Origin: Dechloromonas sp. ZY10
GTDB lineage: Bacteria; Pseudomonadota; Gammaproteobacteria; Burkholderiales; Rhodocyclaceae
Assembly (NCBI RefSeq): GCF_041378895.1
Contig: NZ_CP144212.1
Coordinates: forward strand, 2,961,501 to 3,025,500
Reading direction: 5' to 3'
Length of the DNA: 64,000 nucleotides
Below the pieces are notes generated by a model. It saw nothing but the letters and a program-made list of their open reading frames with translations. It did no database searches and had not been told where the DNA came from. Positions 22,406-33,165 of the stretch are shown here, one piece after another (position 1 is the first letter of the stretch; every line of letters begins with the position of its first letter). A program made the position numbers and the translations under genes.

Positions 22406-23272
22406 TTAACGATGGCCGACACTGACGCGGTCGATACCCGCGAGGTCGGGATGGGTTTGCGCCGCTTTGAACCCGGCGGCAGTCAATAAGTTCCGGCTGG
22501 CGGCCCCCTGATCGTAGCCGTGCTCGAACAGCAAGCAGCCAGCGGTCGTCAGGTACCCGGGCGCAGCGGCAACGATCTCGCGGATGCAGGCCAGGCCGTT
22601 GCCGCCCTCATCCTGATCGGTGAGCGCCAGCTGCGGCTCGAAGGGCAGGCCGTTCAAGGCCAAATGCGGGTCGCCGGCGGCGATGTAAGGCGGGTTGGAC
22701 ACGATCAGGTCGAAGCGCTCGCCGGCCAGCGGCGCGAACCAGCTGCCGGCACGGAAGTCGACGCGAGCACCAAGGCGGCCGGCGTTGTTGCGGGCCACCG
22801 CCAGTGCGTCGGGCGACAGATCGACCGCGACCACCTCGGCCAGAGGAAACTCCAGCGCCAGCGAAATCGCGACAATGCCGGAACCGGTGCCGAGATCGAC
22901 AATGCGGGGACGCCGCCCCGCCGGCTGCTCGGCCGCCGCCGTCGACTCCTGCGCGGCCTGCCAGGCCTGCAGCCGCTGCAAAGCCAGTTCGATCAGCACC
23001 TCGGTTTCCGGGCGCGGGATCAAGACATCGGGCGAGACCTGGAACACCCGGCCGCGAAACTCGGCCTCGCCGACCAGATAGGCCAAGGGCTCGCCGGCGG
23101 CCCGGCGCTCGACCCATTCCAGGTACTGTGCCAGCGCCGGCGCGAGCACTGGCGTTTCCGGCCGCGCCAGCAGGTCGGTATGGCTGCAGCCGGTGGCGTA
23201 CTGCAGCAGCAACCGTCCATCGAGCCGGTCGATCCGGCCGCGCGCTGCAGCCAGGGCTTCGCCGAGAGTCAT
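22406..23272 (-). CDS. prmC: Release factor glutamine methyltransferase
   Basis: 288 residues. Methylates the Gln of the GGQ motif in RF1 and RF2. SAM-binding motif DLGTGSGIVAISLA and catalytic SNPPYI are both present, with the N-terminal helical domain (LLLQYATGCSHTDLLARPE) and PRPETEVL. It starts 2 bases after the prfA stop, its substrate gene. Confidence 0.96.
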   Translation of the reverse strand: MTLGEALAAARGRIDRLDGRLLLQYATGCSHTDLLARPETPVLAPALAQYLEWVERRAAGEPLAYLVGEAEFRGRVFQVSPDVLIPRPETEVLIELALQRLQAWQAAQESTAAAEQPAGRRPRIVDLGTGSGIVAISLALEFPLAEVVAVDLSPDALAVARNNAGRLGARVDFRAGSWFAPLAGERFDLIVSNPPYIAAGDPHLALNGLPFEPQLALTDQDEGGNGLACIREIVAAAPGYLTTAGCLLFEHGYDQGAASRNLLTAAGFKAAQTHPDLAGIDRVSVGHR

Positions 23273-23274
23273 CG

Positions 23275-24357
23275 TCAGTTTTGTTCTGCCAGTTCGGCGA
23301 GCAGGTCGGCCTGATGTTCGGCCGCCAAGGCGTCGAGGACTTCGTCCATGTCGCCTTCCATGATGCTGGCGATCTTGTACAGGGTCAGGTTGATGCGGTG
23401 GTCGGTGACCCGGCCCTGCGGGAAGTTGTAGGTACGGATGCGCTCGGAGCGGTCGCCGGAGCCGATCAGGCTCTTGCGCGTGCTGGCAATCTTGCTCTGC
23501 TGCTCGCGCAGCTGGATGTCCTTGATCCGCGCCGCCAGCACCTTCATCGCCGACGCCTTGTTGGCATGCTGCGAACGGCCGTCCTGGCACTCGGCGACGA
23601 TCCCGGTCGGCAGGTGGGTGATGCGCACCGCCGAATCGGTCTTGTTGATATGCTGGCCGCCGGCACCCGAAGCGCGGAAAGTGTCGATGCGCAGATCGGC
23701 CGGGTTGAGGTTGACGTCCTCGACCTCGTCGGCCTCGGGCATCACCGCGACGGTACACGCCGAGGTGTGGATGCGGCCCTGGGTTTCGGTTTCCGGCACG
23801 CGCTGCACGCGGTGTCCACCGGATTCGAACTTGAGCCGAGAATAGGCGCCATAACCGCCGATCCGGCAGATCACTTCCTTGTAGCCACCAAGGTCGGATT
23901 CGCTGGCCGACATCACTTCGACCTGCCAGCGCTGGCGCTCGGCGTAGCGCGAGTACATGCGGAAGAGATCGCCGGCAAACAGCGCCGATTCGTCGCCGCC
24001 GGTACCGGCACGGATTTCGAGCAGCACGCTCTTGTCGTCGTTGGGGTCCTTGGGCAGCAGCAGCTTTTGCAACTCGACCTCAAAACCGGGCAGACGGGCG
24101 CGGGCGGCGGCAATTTCCTCTTCGGCAAATTCCTTCATGTCCGGGTCAGCCAGCATCGCCTCGGCCTCGACGATATCGTTTTCTGCCTGGCGGAAGGCGT
24201 TGAACTGCAGCACCACCGGCTCGACCTCGGCCCGCTCGCGGGTCAGCTTGCGGAACTGGTCCATATCTTTGGCCACATCCGGCGCCGCCAGCAGGCGGTC
24301 GATTTCATCAAGGCGGTCGACCAGCAGGTCGAGTTTCTGGCGGATGCTGGCTTTCAT
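23275..24357 (-). CDS. prfA: Peptide chain release factor 1
   Basis: 360 residues, the normal length. Recognises UAA and UAG and triggers peptide release. The GGQ motif is at 233-235 ([10 protein letters not shown]), in the conserved position. Also seen: [16 protein letters not shown], the acidic segment of the family. In many betaproteobacteria hemA directly precedes it; here an opposing diguanylate cyclase gene lies between. Confidence 0.97.
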   Translation of the reverse strand: MKASIRQKLDLLVDRLDEIDRLLAAPDVAKDMDQFRKLTRERAEVEPVVLQFNAFRQAENDIVEAEAMLADPDMKEFAEEEIAAARARLPGFEVELQKLLLPKDPNDDKSVLLEIRAGTGGDESALFAGDLFRMYSRYAERQRWQVEVMSASESDLGGYKEVICRIGGYGAYSRLKFESGGHRVQRVPETETQGRIHTSACTVAVMPEADEVEDVNLNPADLRIDTFRASGAGGQHINKTDSAVRITHLPTGIVAECQDGRSQHANKASAMKVLAARIKDIQLREQQSKIASTRKSLIGSGDRSERIRTYNFPQGRVTDHRINLTLYKIASIMEGDMDEVLDALAAEHQADLLAELAEQN

Positions 24358-24558
24358 GGAGGACAGGCCAAAAGGGAAGAGAACAGAGGCAGCGGGCCAA
24401 GCGGCCCACAGGCGGCGGCAGAAAACTGCACGGGGCCGGTATTTTACCCGGAATCGCCAGCCGCCTCCCGCCCCCGGACAAAACCATTCCCCCGACAGGG
24501 GAACTTTCGCGGTGGGCGCAGTCCAATGCCCTCTTGCCCCTCGAAGACAACAAGAAAA

Positions 24559-25860
24559 ATGCTGATCAGCGCGAATCGCCAACAACTTCAGGAAATTCTC
24601 GACGAAATCATGGCCAGCATGGCCATTGTCGAACCCGACGAGCAGGGCAGCTTCCGCCTGCTCGCCGCCAACGCTCCTTTCTTTGCCATGCTCGGCCAGC
24701 CCTATGCCCGGCCGCTACCGGAAGCAACGCTGTACGACTACCTGCCAACCTACGCAGTCGATGAATTTCTCCAGACCTTGCGCCATAGTCTGGCCGAAGG
24801 GCGCCCCGAGGACTTCCGTCAGGCTTTCGACCAGCGCGGCCAGACCAGCTGGTGGCGGGTCCTGGTCAAACCATTGCGGGCGCTGGTCGATTGCCGGCCC
24901 AAAACCCGGCTGATCATCACCGCCACCGACATCACCGAAAAAATCGTCCTCGCCAACCAGTTGCAGACCGAGCAACAACGCTATCGCGGGCTGTTCGATA
25001 CGGCTTACGACGGGGTCCTGACCATCGACCGCGAGCAGCGGATCAAGCTCAGCAACCGCGCCGCGCAGCAGCAATTCGGCTATAGCGGCGAAATCTTGCA
25101 GGGAATGGCGCTCGACCAATTGCTACCGGAGCGTTTCCGAGCCCGGCACGGCAGCTATATCCAGCAGTTTTCACACTCGCCGATCCAGGCCCGGCACATG
25201 TTCGAGCGCGGCGAGATCCTCTGCCTGCGCGCTGATGGCAGCGAATTTCCGGCTGAAATCAGCATTTCCAAAATCCGCATCGACGGCGAAACCGAATTCA
25301 CCGCAGTGATTCGCGATATTTCCGAGCGCAACACGCTGATCCGCGAGCTCAAGCTGCGCGCCAACACCGACCCGCTGACCGGGCTGCGCAACCGGCGCTC
25401 GGCGGTCGAAATGGGGCAAATCCTGTTTGACGGTCACGGCCGCAGCGGCCGGCCGCTATCGGTCTTGATGCTCGACCTCGACCACTTCAAGCAGGTCAAC
25501 GACCGCTACGGCCACGCCGGCGGCGATGCCGTGCTGCAGCGCGTAGCCCAGGTGCTCGACGAGGAAAGGCGCAAGGGCGACCTGCTCGCCCGCATCGGCG
25601 GCGAGGAATTCCTGTTCCTGCTCGCCGACACGCCCCGCGAGGCTGCGGGTGTTTTTGCCGAGCGCCTGCGCCAGCGCATCGAACACGAAGCGATCTGTGT
25701 CCAGCCCGGCGCGCCCGCCATCGGCATTACCTGCAGCATCGGCATCGACGGCATTCGCGAAGGCGACGGCTGCCTCGAAAACGCCATCGAACGCGCCGAC
25801 CGGGCGCTGTATCGGGCCAAGCATGCCGGACGCAATCGGGTCGCCGGACTGGAGGACTAA
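24559..25860 (+). CDS. Diguanylate cyclase with PAS domains
   Basis: 433 residues. Two PAS-like modules: a first at about 10-130, and a second at about 145-260 ([32 protein letters not shown]). A GGDEF domain follows ([28 protein letters not shown]) with GGEEF at 347-351 and an RxxD inhibitory site (RKGD) five residues before it. No membrane segment. The frame is open far upstream; the ATG at 24559 ([10 protein letters not shown]) is preferred, with 24526 as an alternative. The gene runs against prfA and hemA and breaks up their usual operon. Confidence 0.9.
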   Translation: MLISANRQQLQEILDEIMASMAIVEPDEQGSFRLLAANAPFFAMLGQPYARPLPEATLYDYLPTYAVDEFLQTLRHSLAEGRPEDFRQAFDQRGQTSWWRVLVKPLRALVDCRPKTRLIITATDITEKIVLANQLQTEQQRYRGLFDTAYDGVLTIDREQRIKLSNRAAQQQFGYSGEILQGMALDQLLPERFRARHGSYIQQFSHSPIQARHMFERGEILCLRADGSEFPAEISISKIRIDGETEFTAVIRDISERNTLIRELKLRANTDPLTGLRNRRSAVEMGQILFDGHGRSGRPLSVLMLDLDHFKQVNDRYGHAGGDAVLQRVAQVLDEERRKGDLLARIGGEEFLFLLADTPREAAGVFAERLRQRIEHEAICVQPGAPAIGITCSIGIDGIREGDGCLENAIERADRALYRAKHAGRNRVAGLED

Positions 25861-25870
25861 ACGCTGGCCG

Positions 25871-25890
25871 GCGCCGGAAAAAACCGGCGC
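25871..25890. terminator. GC stem-loop in a convergent gap
   Basis: GCGCCGG / CCGGCGC, 7-base stem around AAAAAA, just after the diguanylate cyclase stop and facing hemA. There is no T-run after the stem, so termination is only possible, not clear. Confidence 0.4.
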
Positions 25891-25894
25891 TGCA

Positions 25895-25920
25895 CACGGT
25901 CGACCGTAAATCGCGGGAAA
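25895..25920. repeat. Stem-loop repeat, single palindromic arm
   Basis: CACGGTCGACCGT at 25895-25907, a self-complementary arm, then CGGGAAAAACC. It lies in the 66-base convergent gap between the diguanylate cyclase and hemA. Confidence 0.6.
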
Positions 25921-25926
25921 AACCGC

Positions 25927-27180
25927 TCAGTGAGCGTCTGGGTGCAAGTGGAACAAGCGCGAAGCTGCCGTCTGCAACTGGCTGCGGTCCTCGCCTTCGG
26001 CCAGGTTCAGGGTTTGCGTCGGCGCGTGCAGGAATTTGTTGGTCAAGCGCTGCGACAACTGCTCCAGCACCTTTTCCGGATTCTCGCCCTTGGCCAGCAG
26101 CTTCAGCGCGTGCTCCATCTCGTGCCGGCGCATCCGCTCAGCCGCATCGCGCAGGCCGCGAATCACCGGCACCGTCTCACGCGACTGCAACCAGCCAAGG
26201 AATTCGCGGACCCGTTCGCCGATGATGCCTTCGGCTTCGACCACTGCCGCCTGACGCGACTCCAGGCCGCTGGCGACGACCTGCGCCAGATCATCGACGG
26301 TATACAGGAAGACATCATCGAGTTCGCCGACTTCCGGCTCAATATCGCGCGGCACGGCCAGGTCAACCATGAACATTGGCCGATGCCGGCGCGCCTTGAT
26401 CGCCCGCTCGACCATGCCCAGGCCGATGATCGGCAAGGGGCTGGCGGTGCAGGAGACGACAATGTCGTGGCGCGGCAGATGCTCGGCCAGTTCGTCGAGG
26501 CGGATCGCGCTGCCGCCGTATTGCTCGGCCAGCGCCCGCCCGCGCTCGACGGTGCGATTGGCGATGGTGACCTGCTTGGGCTTTTGCGCACAAAAATGTG
26601 CAGCGCACAGTTCGATCATTTCACCAGCACCGATGAACAGCACGTTCTGTCCGGCAATCGAGGGAAAGATGCGCTCGGCCAGATGCACGCCGGCAGCGGC
26701 CATCGACACGATGTTGGCGCCAATCGCGGTGGTCGTGCGCACTTCCTTGGCCACCGAGAATGAGCGCTGGAACAGCTTGTGCAGCTGCGTACCCAGGGTG
26801 CCGCTTTCTTCGGCGGCGCGCACCGCGTCCTTCATCTGACCGAGAATCTGCGGCTCGCCGATCACCATCGAATCGAGGCCGGAAGCGACGCGGAAGGCGT
26901 GGCGCACGGCATCCGGTTGATCGTGGGTATAGAGATAAGGCGCCAGTTCATTGCGCTCGACCTGATGAAACTGCGCCAGCCAGTCGATCACCACCTCCGG
27001 CGATTCGGCCGCACAGTAAATTTCGGTGCGGTTGCAGGTCGACAGGATGGCGACTTCCTTGACCGGACGGTTGCGCGTCAGGTCAGCCAGCGCATGCTGC
27101 AACTTGTCGGCGCCAAAGGCCACGCGCTCGCGGATGGCGAGCGGCGCGGAATGATGGTTGAGGCCGAGGGTAAAAATCAC
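25927..27180 (-). CDS. hemA: Glutamyl-tRNA reductase
   Basis: 417 residues. NADPH-dependent reduction of Glu-tRNA to glutamate semialdehyde, the first step of C5 tetrapyrrole synthesis. Seen: [18 protein letters not shown], the catalytic Cys in [10 protein letters not shown], the NADPH-binding VLFIGAGEM, and the C-terminal dimerisation helices. The start is a GTG (27178-27180); no ATG fits. It stands apart from prfA because of the inserted diguanylate cyclase. Confidence 0.96.
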   Translation of the reverse strand: MIFTLGLNHHSAPLAIRERVAFGADKLQHALADLTRNRPVKEVAILSTCNRTEIYCAAESPEVVIDWLAQFHQVERNELAPYLYTHDQPDAVRHAFRVASGLDSMVIGEPQILGQMKDAVRAAEESGTLGTQLHKLFQRSFSVAKEVRTTTAIGANIVSMAAAGVHLAERIFPSIAGQNVLFIGAGEMIELCAAHFCAQKPKQVTIANRTVERGRALAEQYGGSAIRLDELAEHLPRHDIVVSCTASPLPIIGLGMVERAIKARRHRPMFMVDLAVPRDIEPEVGELDDVFLYTVDDLAQVVASGLESRQAAVVEAEGIIGERVREFLGWLQSRETVPVIRGLRDAAERMRRHEMEHALKLLAKGENPEKVLEQLSQRLTNKFLHAPTQTLNLAEGEDRSQLQTAASRLFHLHPDAH

Positions 27181-27271
27181 CGGTCGAGGTTCTTCACTGG
27201 AATCGGGCGGCGATTATAACACCCGACGGGCAGGGGCATTTTTGATGCAAATGCCCCTGCCTTGCAGCGGG

Positions 27272-28348
27272 TCAAAATAGAAAAGCCTGTTTTTCCGGGG
27301 TCGACCGTGGTTGATTGTCGGCGCCGAAAACGCGCATCTGGCGCGGGCGGAACCAGACTTGCTGACCAACCGCCAGTTGCAGCGCCTCGTGGCGTTCGCG
27401 CGACAACTCGACTTCGACGATCTCGGCGTCGTGCTGCAGTTCGACACGAACCACCGGCCCGATCGGGTGCACATGGCTGACCGTCGCCGGCATGCCGTTT
27501 TCCAGCACGACATTCGACAGATCGATGTCGTGCGGACGGACGAAGGCGGTCGCCTTTTCGCCGTTCTCCGGCCGCGCTTCGCGCTCGACCTCGGCATAGC
27601 CGCCCTGAACCCGGCTGTGGAAGACGTTCACATTGCCGAGGAACTGATAGACGAAGGGGGTGGCCGGCGAGGAATAGACCTCGTCGGGCGAACCGATCTG
27701 CTCGATTTTGCCGTGATTCATCACCACCACGCGGTCAGCAACTTCGAGCGCCTCTTCCTGGTCGTGGGTCACGAACACCGACGAGATGTGCATGTCGTCG
27801 TGCAGGCGGCGCAGCCAGCGGCGCAACTCCTTGCGCACCTTGGTGTCGAGGGCGCCAAAAGGCTCGTCGAGCAGCAGCACCTTGGGTTCGACGGCCAGGG
27901 CGCGGGCCAGCGCGATGCGCTGCCGCTGGCCGCCGGAAAGTTGCGACGGATAGCGGTCGGCCAGCCAGTCGAGCTGGACCAGGCCGAGCAATTCCATCAC
28001 CCGGCGCTTGATTTCGGTGTCCGACGGCCGCTCCTTGCGCGGCTTGACGCGCAGGCCGAAGGCAACGTTCTCAAACACCGTCATGTGGCGGAACAGCGCG
28101 TAATGCTGGAAGACGAAGCCGACGTTCCGCTCGCGGGCGTGCAGGTGAGTCGCTTCGGCGCCGGAGAACAGGATTTCGCCCTGATCGGCGCTTTCCATGC
28201 CGGCGATGATGCGCAGCAGCGTGGTCTTGCCGCAGCCGGACGGGCCGAGCAACGCGACCAGTTCGCCGGTCGGGATGTCGAGATTGATGTTATCGAGCGC
28301 GACGAAATTGCCGAAGCGCTTGGAGATATTGCGGATTTCGATGCTCAT
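27272..28348 (-). CDS. cysA: Sulfate/thiosulfate ABC transporter ATPase
   Basis: 358 residues. Walker [11 protein letters not shown]-loop, signature [15 protein letters not shown] and Walker [13 protein letters not shown], then the regulatory C-terminal TOBE-like domain. Its start overlaps cysW by 4 bases. The last residues ([12 protein letters not shown]) are encoded by a one-armed copy of the stem-loop repeat, suggesting that the original C-terminus was replaced or extended. Confidence 0.95.
   Translation of the reverse strand: MSIEIRNISKRFGNFVALDNINLDIPTGELVALLGPSGCGKTTLLRIIAGMESADQGEILFSGAEATHLHARERNVGFVFQHYALFRHMTVFENVAFGLRVKPRKERPSDTEIKRRVMELLGLVQLDWLADRYPSQLSGGQRQRIALARALAVEPKVLLLDEPFGALDTKVRKELRRWLRRLHDDMHISSVFVTHDQEEALEVADRVVVMNHGKIEQIGSPDEVYSSPATPFVYQFLGNVNVFHSRVQGGYAEVEREARPENGEKATAFVRPHDIDLSNVVLENGMPATVSHVHPIGPVVRVELQHDAEIVEVELSRERHEALQLAVGQQVWFRPRQMRVFGADNQPRSTPEKQAFLF
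27287..27311. repeat. Stem-loop repeat, one arm, inside the cysA 3' end
   Basis: On the minus strand CCACGGTCGAC followed by CCCGGAAAAACAGG. The arm (GGTCGACCGTGG on +, 27299-27310) and its A-rich core lie inside the cysA reading frame. Confidence 0.6.
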
Positions 28349-29220
28349 TGGGTTTTCTCGCCGGGAAGTTCTGCGTTCAGCATTTCAGTTTCCTTGCGCA
28401 TGCGCCATTCGACGATGGTCTTGGCGACCAGCGTGACCAGCGCCAGCAAGGCCAGCACCGACGCCGCAGCGAAGGCGCCGATGGCGTTGTATTCGTTGTA
28501 AAGGATTTCGACGTGCAGCGGCAGGGTGTTGGTCTCGCCGCGAATGTGGCCGGAGACCACCGACACCGCGCCGAACTCGCCCATCGCCCGGGCGTTCGAC
28601 AGGATCACGCCGTAAAGCAGGCCCCACTTGATGTTGGGCAGGGTCACCCGCCAGAACATCTGCCAGCCGGACGCGCCGAGCGAAATCGCCGCCTCTTCTT
28701 CATCCTTGCCTTGCGACTGCATCAACGGGATCAATTCGCGGGCGATGAAGGGGAAGGTGATGAACAGGGTGGCGATGATCATCCCCGGCACGGCAAAGAT
28801 CACCTTGTATTCATTCGCCGCCAGCCATTGGCCGAAATAGCCCTGAGCACCGAAGAGCAGGATGAAGATCAGCCCGGCGACCACCGGCGAGACCGCGAAC
28901 GGCAGGTCGATCAGGGTGATCAGCAGGCTCTTGCCCTTGAAATCGAACTTGGCGATGGCCCAGGCGGCTGCGACGCCGAAGAGGATGTTGAACGGCAGCA
29001 CGGCGAGCGCGATGACCACGGTCAACCAGATCGCCGAGCGGGTTTCCGGGTCCTGCAGCGCGTCGAGATAGAGCGGCAGGCCCTGCGCCAATGCTTCGAC
29101 AAACACCGCCAGCAGCGGCAGGCCAAGGAAGAAGAAGAGGAAGCCGAGGCCGACAGCGAGCAGGGTGCGACGCACCCAGGCCGGCTCCTGCGTCGCGCGG
29201 GTCAATTTATTGTGGCTCAT
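28345..29220 (-). CDS. cysW: Sulfate ABC transporter permease CysW
   Basis: 291 residues, about six membrane helices. Inner-membrane subunit of the sulfate/thiosulfate importer. The cytoplasmic loop [21 protein letters not shown] is the EAA motif that contacts CysA. The ATG at 29220 (MSHNKLTR) overlaps the cysT stop by 4 bases; an in-frame upstream start at 29298 would lie inside cysT. Overlaps cysA by 4 bases. Confidence 0.95.
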   Translation of the reverse strand: MSHNKLTRATQEPAWVRRTLLAVGLGFLFFFLGLPLLAVFVEALAQGLPLYLDALQDPETRSAIWLTVVIALAVLPFNILFGVAAAWAIAKFDFKGKSLLITLIDLPFAVSPVVAGLIFILLFGAQGYFGQWLAANEYKVIFAVPGMIIATLFITFPFIARELIPLMQSQGKDEEEAAISLGASGWQMFWRVTLPNIKWGLLYGVILSNARAMGEFGAVSVVSGHIRGETNTLPLHVEILYNEYNAIGAFAAASVLALLALVTLVAKTIVEWRMRKETEMLNAELPGEKTQ

Positions 29221-30095
29221 GCGGTGCTCCCCTGCCCGGCCTTGCCGGCAGCGACTTCCAGCGGCTCGATATTCTTGTGCCGATTGGCCGCCCACCATTG
29301 CAGAAGGTTGATCACCAGCAGCAGCACGAAGGAAATCGCCAGCATCACCACCGCCAGCGCGGTGGCGCCGAGCACGTCGTATTGCTCCAGCTTGGAAATG
29401 ATCAGCAACGGCACGATCTCGGAGATCAGCGGCAGGTTGCCGGCGATGAAGATTACCGAACCGAACTCGCCGAGCGCGCGGGCAAAGGCCAGCGCGAAGC
29501 CGGTCAGCAACGCCGGACCGATGGCCGGGAAGATGACCTTGGCAAAGGTCTGCCAGCGCGAGGCGCCGAGCGTCGCTGCCGCCTCTTCAACCTCGGTTTC
29601 GATATCCTCGATCACCGGCTGCAATGTACGCACGACAAACGGCAGGGTGACGAAGGTCAGCGCAACGACGATGCCGAGCGGGGTGTAAGCGACCTTGAAG
29701 CCGAGCGGTTCGAGATAGCGGCCGAGCCAGCCGTTACCGGCGTAGAGCGTGGCCAGCGTGATCCCGGCGACCGCCGTCGGCAACGCGAAAGGCAGATCGA
29801 CCAGGGCATCGACGAAACGCTTGCCGGGGAAGGAGTAGCGGACCAGCACCCAGGCCACGATCAACCCGAAAAAAGCGTTGATCGACGCCGCCAGCAGCGA
29901 CGAGACGAAGGTGACGCGAAACGCCGCCAGCGAACGTTCGCCGAGCGCGATGTCGAGGATTTGCACGAGGCCCAGTTCCGACGCCTTGAGGATCATGCCG
30001 CCCAGCGGCAGCAGGATCAGCAGCGACAGATAGACCAGCGTGTAGCCGAGCGCGAGCCCGAATCCAGGGAGTACACGTTGGGAATTGACGGACAT
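29217..30095 (-). CDS. cysT: Sulfate ABC transporter permease CysT
   Basis: 292 residues with six membrane helices. Partner permease of CysW. EAA loop EEAAATLGASRWQTFAKVIFP and the LPTAVAGITLATLY segment are typical. It starts the tightly overlapping cysT-cysW-cysA run, 117 bases after sbp. Confidence 0.95.
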   Translation of the reverse strand: MSVNSQRVLPGFGLALGYTLVYLSLLILLPLGGMILKASELGLVQILDIALGERSLAAFRVTFVSSLLAASINAFFGLIVAWVLVRYSFPGKRFVDALVDLPFALPTAVAGITLATLYAGNGWLGRYLEPLGFKVAYTPLGIVVALTFVTLPFVVRTLQPVIEDIETEVEEAAATLGASRWQTFAKVIFPAIGPALLTGFALAFARALGEFGSVIFIAGNLPLISEIVPLLIISKLEQYDVLGATALAVVMLAISFVLLLVINLLQWWAANRHKNIEPLEVAAGKAGQGSTA

Positions 30096-30109
30096 GTTTT
30101 TTTATTCAA

Positions 30110-30129
30110 ATTCCGGGTTGACCGTAGCA
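30110..30129. repeat. Stem-loop repeat, right arm only
   Basis: GTTGACCGTAGCA at 30117-30129 preceded by ATTCCG. It lies in the sbp-cysT gap, next to a GC stem-loop (GGCGCCGG...CCGGCGCC, 30139-30175) that could reduce read-through from sbp into cysT. Confidence 0.55.
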
Positions 30130-30212
30130 AAGCGAAAGGCGCCGGCGACCAGCCTGACGGCTGAGCTCCGGCGCCCCAGAGGTGATGACTGCGGGCGCGA
30201 TTCTGCCGCGAA

Positions 30213-31211
30213 TTACTTGGCGACGTAAATCTGGTCGAAGCTGCCGCCATCCTTGAAGTGGGTGGCAAAGGCCTTGTTGGCGCCGCCAAAGACTTCATCG
30301 ACGGTGAAGGTTTTGACCGGGGGGAAAAACTGGGCGTACTTCTTCAGGATTTCGGGATCGCGCGGCCGCAGGTAGTTCTGCGCCGCGTTTTCCTGGCCTT
30401 CCTTGGACCACAGGTAATCCAGATAAGCCTTGGCCTGAGTACGAGTGTTCTTCTTGTCCACCACTTTCTCAACCAGCGCCACCGGAAACTCGGTCTGCAT
30501 GGTCAGGCTGGGATAAACCACTTCGAATTCGCCTTTGCCGAATTCCTTGGCGATCATCTCGGCCTCGGACTCGAAGGTGATCAGCACATCGCCCAGACGG
30601 CGCTGCATGAAGGTGGTGGTCGCATCGCGGCCACCGGCGGCGAACAGCGGCGCATTCTTCAACAGCTTGCCAACGAATTCCTGCGCCTTGGCGTCGCTGC
30701 CGCCCGGCTGCTTGAGCGCCCAGGCCCAGGCCGAAAGGTAGGTGTTGCGACCGTTGCCGGTGTTCTTGGGGTGCGGAACGATCACTTGCACACCGGCTGC
30801 GGCCACATCACTCCAGTCCTTGATCGCCTTGGGGTTTCCCTTGCGGACGATGAAAACCATGGTCGAGGTGTAGGGCGAAGCGTTGTTGGGGAATTTCCTG
30901 GCCCAGTCCTTGGCCACCAGGCCCTTGTCGGCGAGAAACTCGATATCGTTGGCCTGGTTCATGGTCACCACGTCGGCCTCCAGGCCGTCGGCAACGGCAC
31001 GTACCTGCTTGGTCGAACCGCCATGCGACTGCTTCAGTTCGAGACTCTCGCCGGTTTTGGCCTTCCAGTATTTCTGGAACATCGGGTTGTAGTCCTTGTA
31101 CACATCGCGGGCGACATCGTAGGAAGCATTCAGCAAGGTCGCATCGGCCAGAACGGCAGCACTGGCAAGGGCAAGAACAAGAGCAGACAAGGTGTGGCGC
31201 AGGGATTTCAT
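30213..31211 (-). CDS. sbp: Periplasmic sulfate-binding protein
   Basis: 332 residues. Signal peptide (LSALVLALASAAVLA), then TLLNASYDVARDVYKDYNPMF, the standard start of mature sulfate-binding proteins, and ELKQSHGGSTKQVRAVADGLEADVVTMNQ, which carries the anion-binding Ser/Gly residues. The ATG at 31211 gives the signal peptide. Delivers sulfate to CysTWA downstream. The 180-base region upstream is AT-rich near 31255-31305, likely the CysB-controlled promoter, but I could not define the sites. Confidence 0.95.
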   Translation of the reverse strand: MKSLRHTLSALVLALASAAVLADATLLNASYDVARDVYKDYNPMFQKYWKAKTGESLELKQSHGGSTKQVRAVADGLEADVVTMNQANDIEFLADKGLVAKDWARKFPNNASPYTSTMVFIVRKGNPKAIKDWSDVAAAGVQVIVPHPKNTGNGRNTYLSAWAWALKQPGGSDAKAQEFVGKLLKNAPLFAAGGRDATTTFMQRRLGDVLITFESEAEMIAKEFGKGEFEVVYPSLTMQTEFPVALVEKVVDKKNTRTQAKAYLDYLWSKEGQENAAQNYLRPRDPEILKKYAQFFPPVKTFTVDEVFGGANKAFATHFKDGGSFDQIYVAK

Positions 31212-31394
31212 ATGCGGGTACTCCAAAAGCAATGGAGGCAATTTAGCCGACGCCTCTTATAACAACAAATAAAATTTCAGAATTTGCTTATATCCTTTGA
31301 AGCTTTGGCAAGCGGCATACCGCTGACGCCCGCAGACAAGCCCGGGCCAAGCGGCTATCATTCGCCCTTGCCCTAACTTCCGCTGCCCGAAACG

Positions 31395-31961
31395 ATGCGC
31401 GCCTCCCTGCCTGCCACCCTGCTTCTGTCCTCCCTGCTCGCCGCTTGCGCCATCAAGGGCGACATCCCGCCGAGCAAGCACATTTCGCAAAAGGGGGCGC
31501 TCAAGGTGCATCCCGGCCTGCTCGGCCAGCCGGTGCCGCCGGAACTGCAGGGCGAAACCCGTCTGGCGGCGGCCACGCCGGGTGCCGGCACCGACGCAAC
31601 AGGCGGCCAGCCGGCGCTGGGTGACCCGCTGAACGTACGCAGCATTCACTTCGACCTCGACAGCGCCGCGATCAAGGCCGACTACGACACGGTGCTGCAG
31701 GCGCATGCCCGCCACCTGGCGGCCAACCCGGCGTTGCGCATCCGCATCGAAGGCCATGCCGACGAACGCGGCCCCAGCGACTACAACCGTCGCCTCGGCC
31801 AGAAGCGCGCCGACAGCGTGCGCCAGACCCTGCTCAACCACGGCGCCCCGGAAAACCGCATCGGCATCCGCAGCCTGGGCGAGAGCAAGCCCCGGCAAAA
31901 GGGCCACGACGAAGAATCCTGGGCCGAAAACCGCCGCGCCGAACTGGTTTACGAGAAGTAA
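31395..31961 (+). CDS. OmpA-family (Pal-like) lipoprotein
   Basis: 188 residues. Lipoprotein signal with lipobox SLLAAC (Cys18), a low-complexity linker, then an OmpA-C domain at about 78-188: HFDLDSAAIKADYDTVLQAH, RIRIEGHADERGPSDYNRRLGQKRA, which binds peptidoglycan. It resembles Pal in length, but no tol genes adjoin, so it is called Pal-like only. Confidence 0.88.
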   Translation: MRASLPATLLLSSLLAACAIKGDIPPSKHISQKGALKVHPGLLGQPVPPELQGETRLAAATPGAGTDATGGQPALGDPLNVRSIHFDLDSAAIKADYDTVLQAHARHLAANPALRIRIEGHADERGPSDYNRRLGQKRADSVRQTLLNHGAPENRIGIRSLGESKPRQKGHDEESWAENRRAELVYEK

Positions 31962-32027
31962 GCCCGGCTTCGCCTCTCATCCGGTTCGCGGCCGCCGGCG
32001 ACTCGCACCGCCGCACCGACATGCCGC

Positions 32028-32076
32028 TGCCACGGTCGACGACGAAAAATGCCGTTTTTTCCGGTCGACCGTAGCA
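32028..32076. repeat. Stem-loop repeat, complete copy
   Basis: Reference copy. TGCCACGGTCGAC (32028-32040) pairs with GTCGACCGTAGCA (32064-32076), 12 of 13 positions. The core has GAAAAA opposed to TTTTTTC, so nearly the whole 49 bases can fold into one hairpin. It sits between the converging Pal-like gene and modA. Confidence 0.8.
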
Positions 32077-32092
32077 ACGCCGACCGGGGAAA

Positions 32093-33158
<1,066 letters not shown>

Positions 33159-33165
<7 letters not shown>

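Noticed and set aside
22804..24558. Upstream extension of the diguanylate cyclase frame to over 1000 residues
   Set aside because: The extension is Arg/Ala/Pro-rich and antisense to prmC and prfA; recognisable sensor sequence starts only at 24559.
30139..30175. Attenuator in the sbp-cysT gap
   Set aside because: A GC stem exists, but without a T-run or alternative structure I cannot call it a regulatory attenuator.
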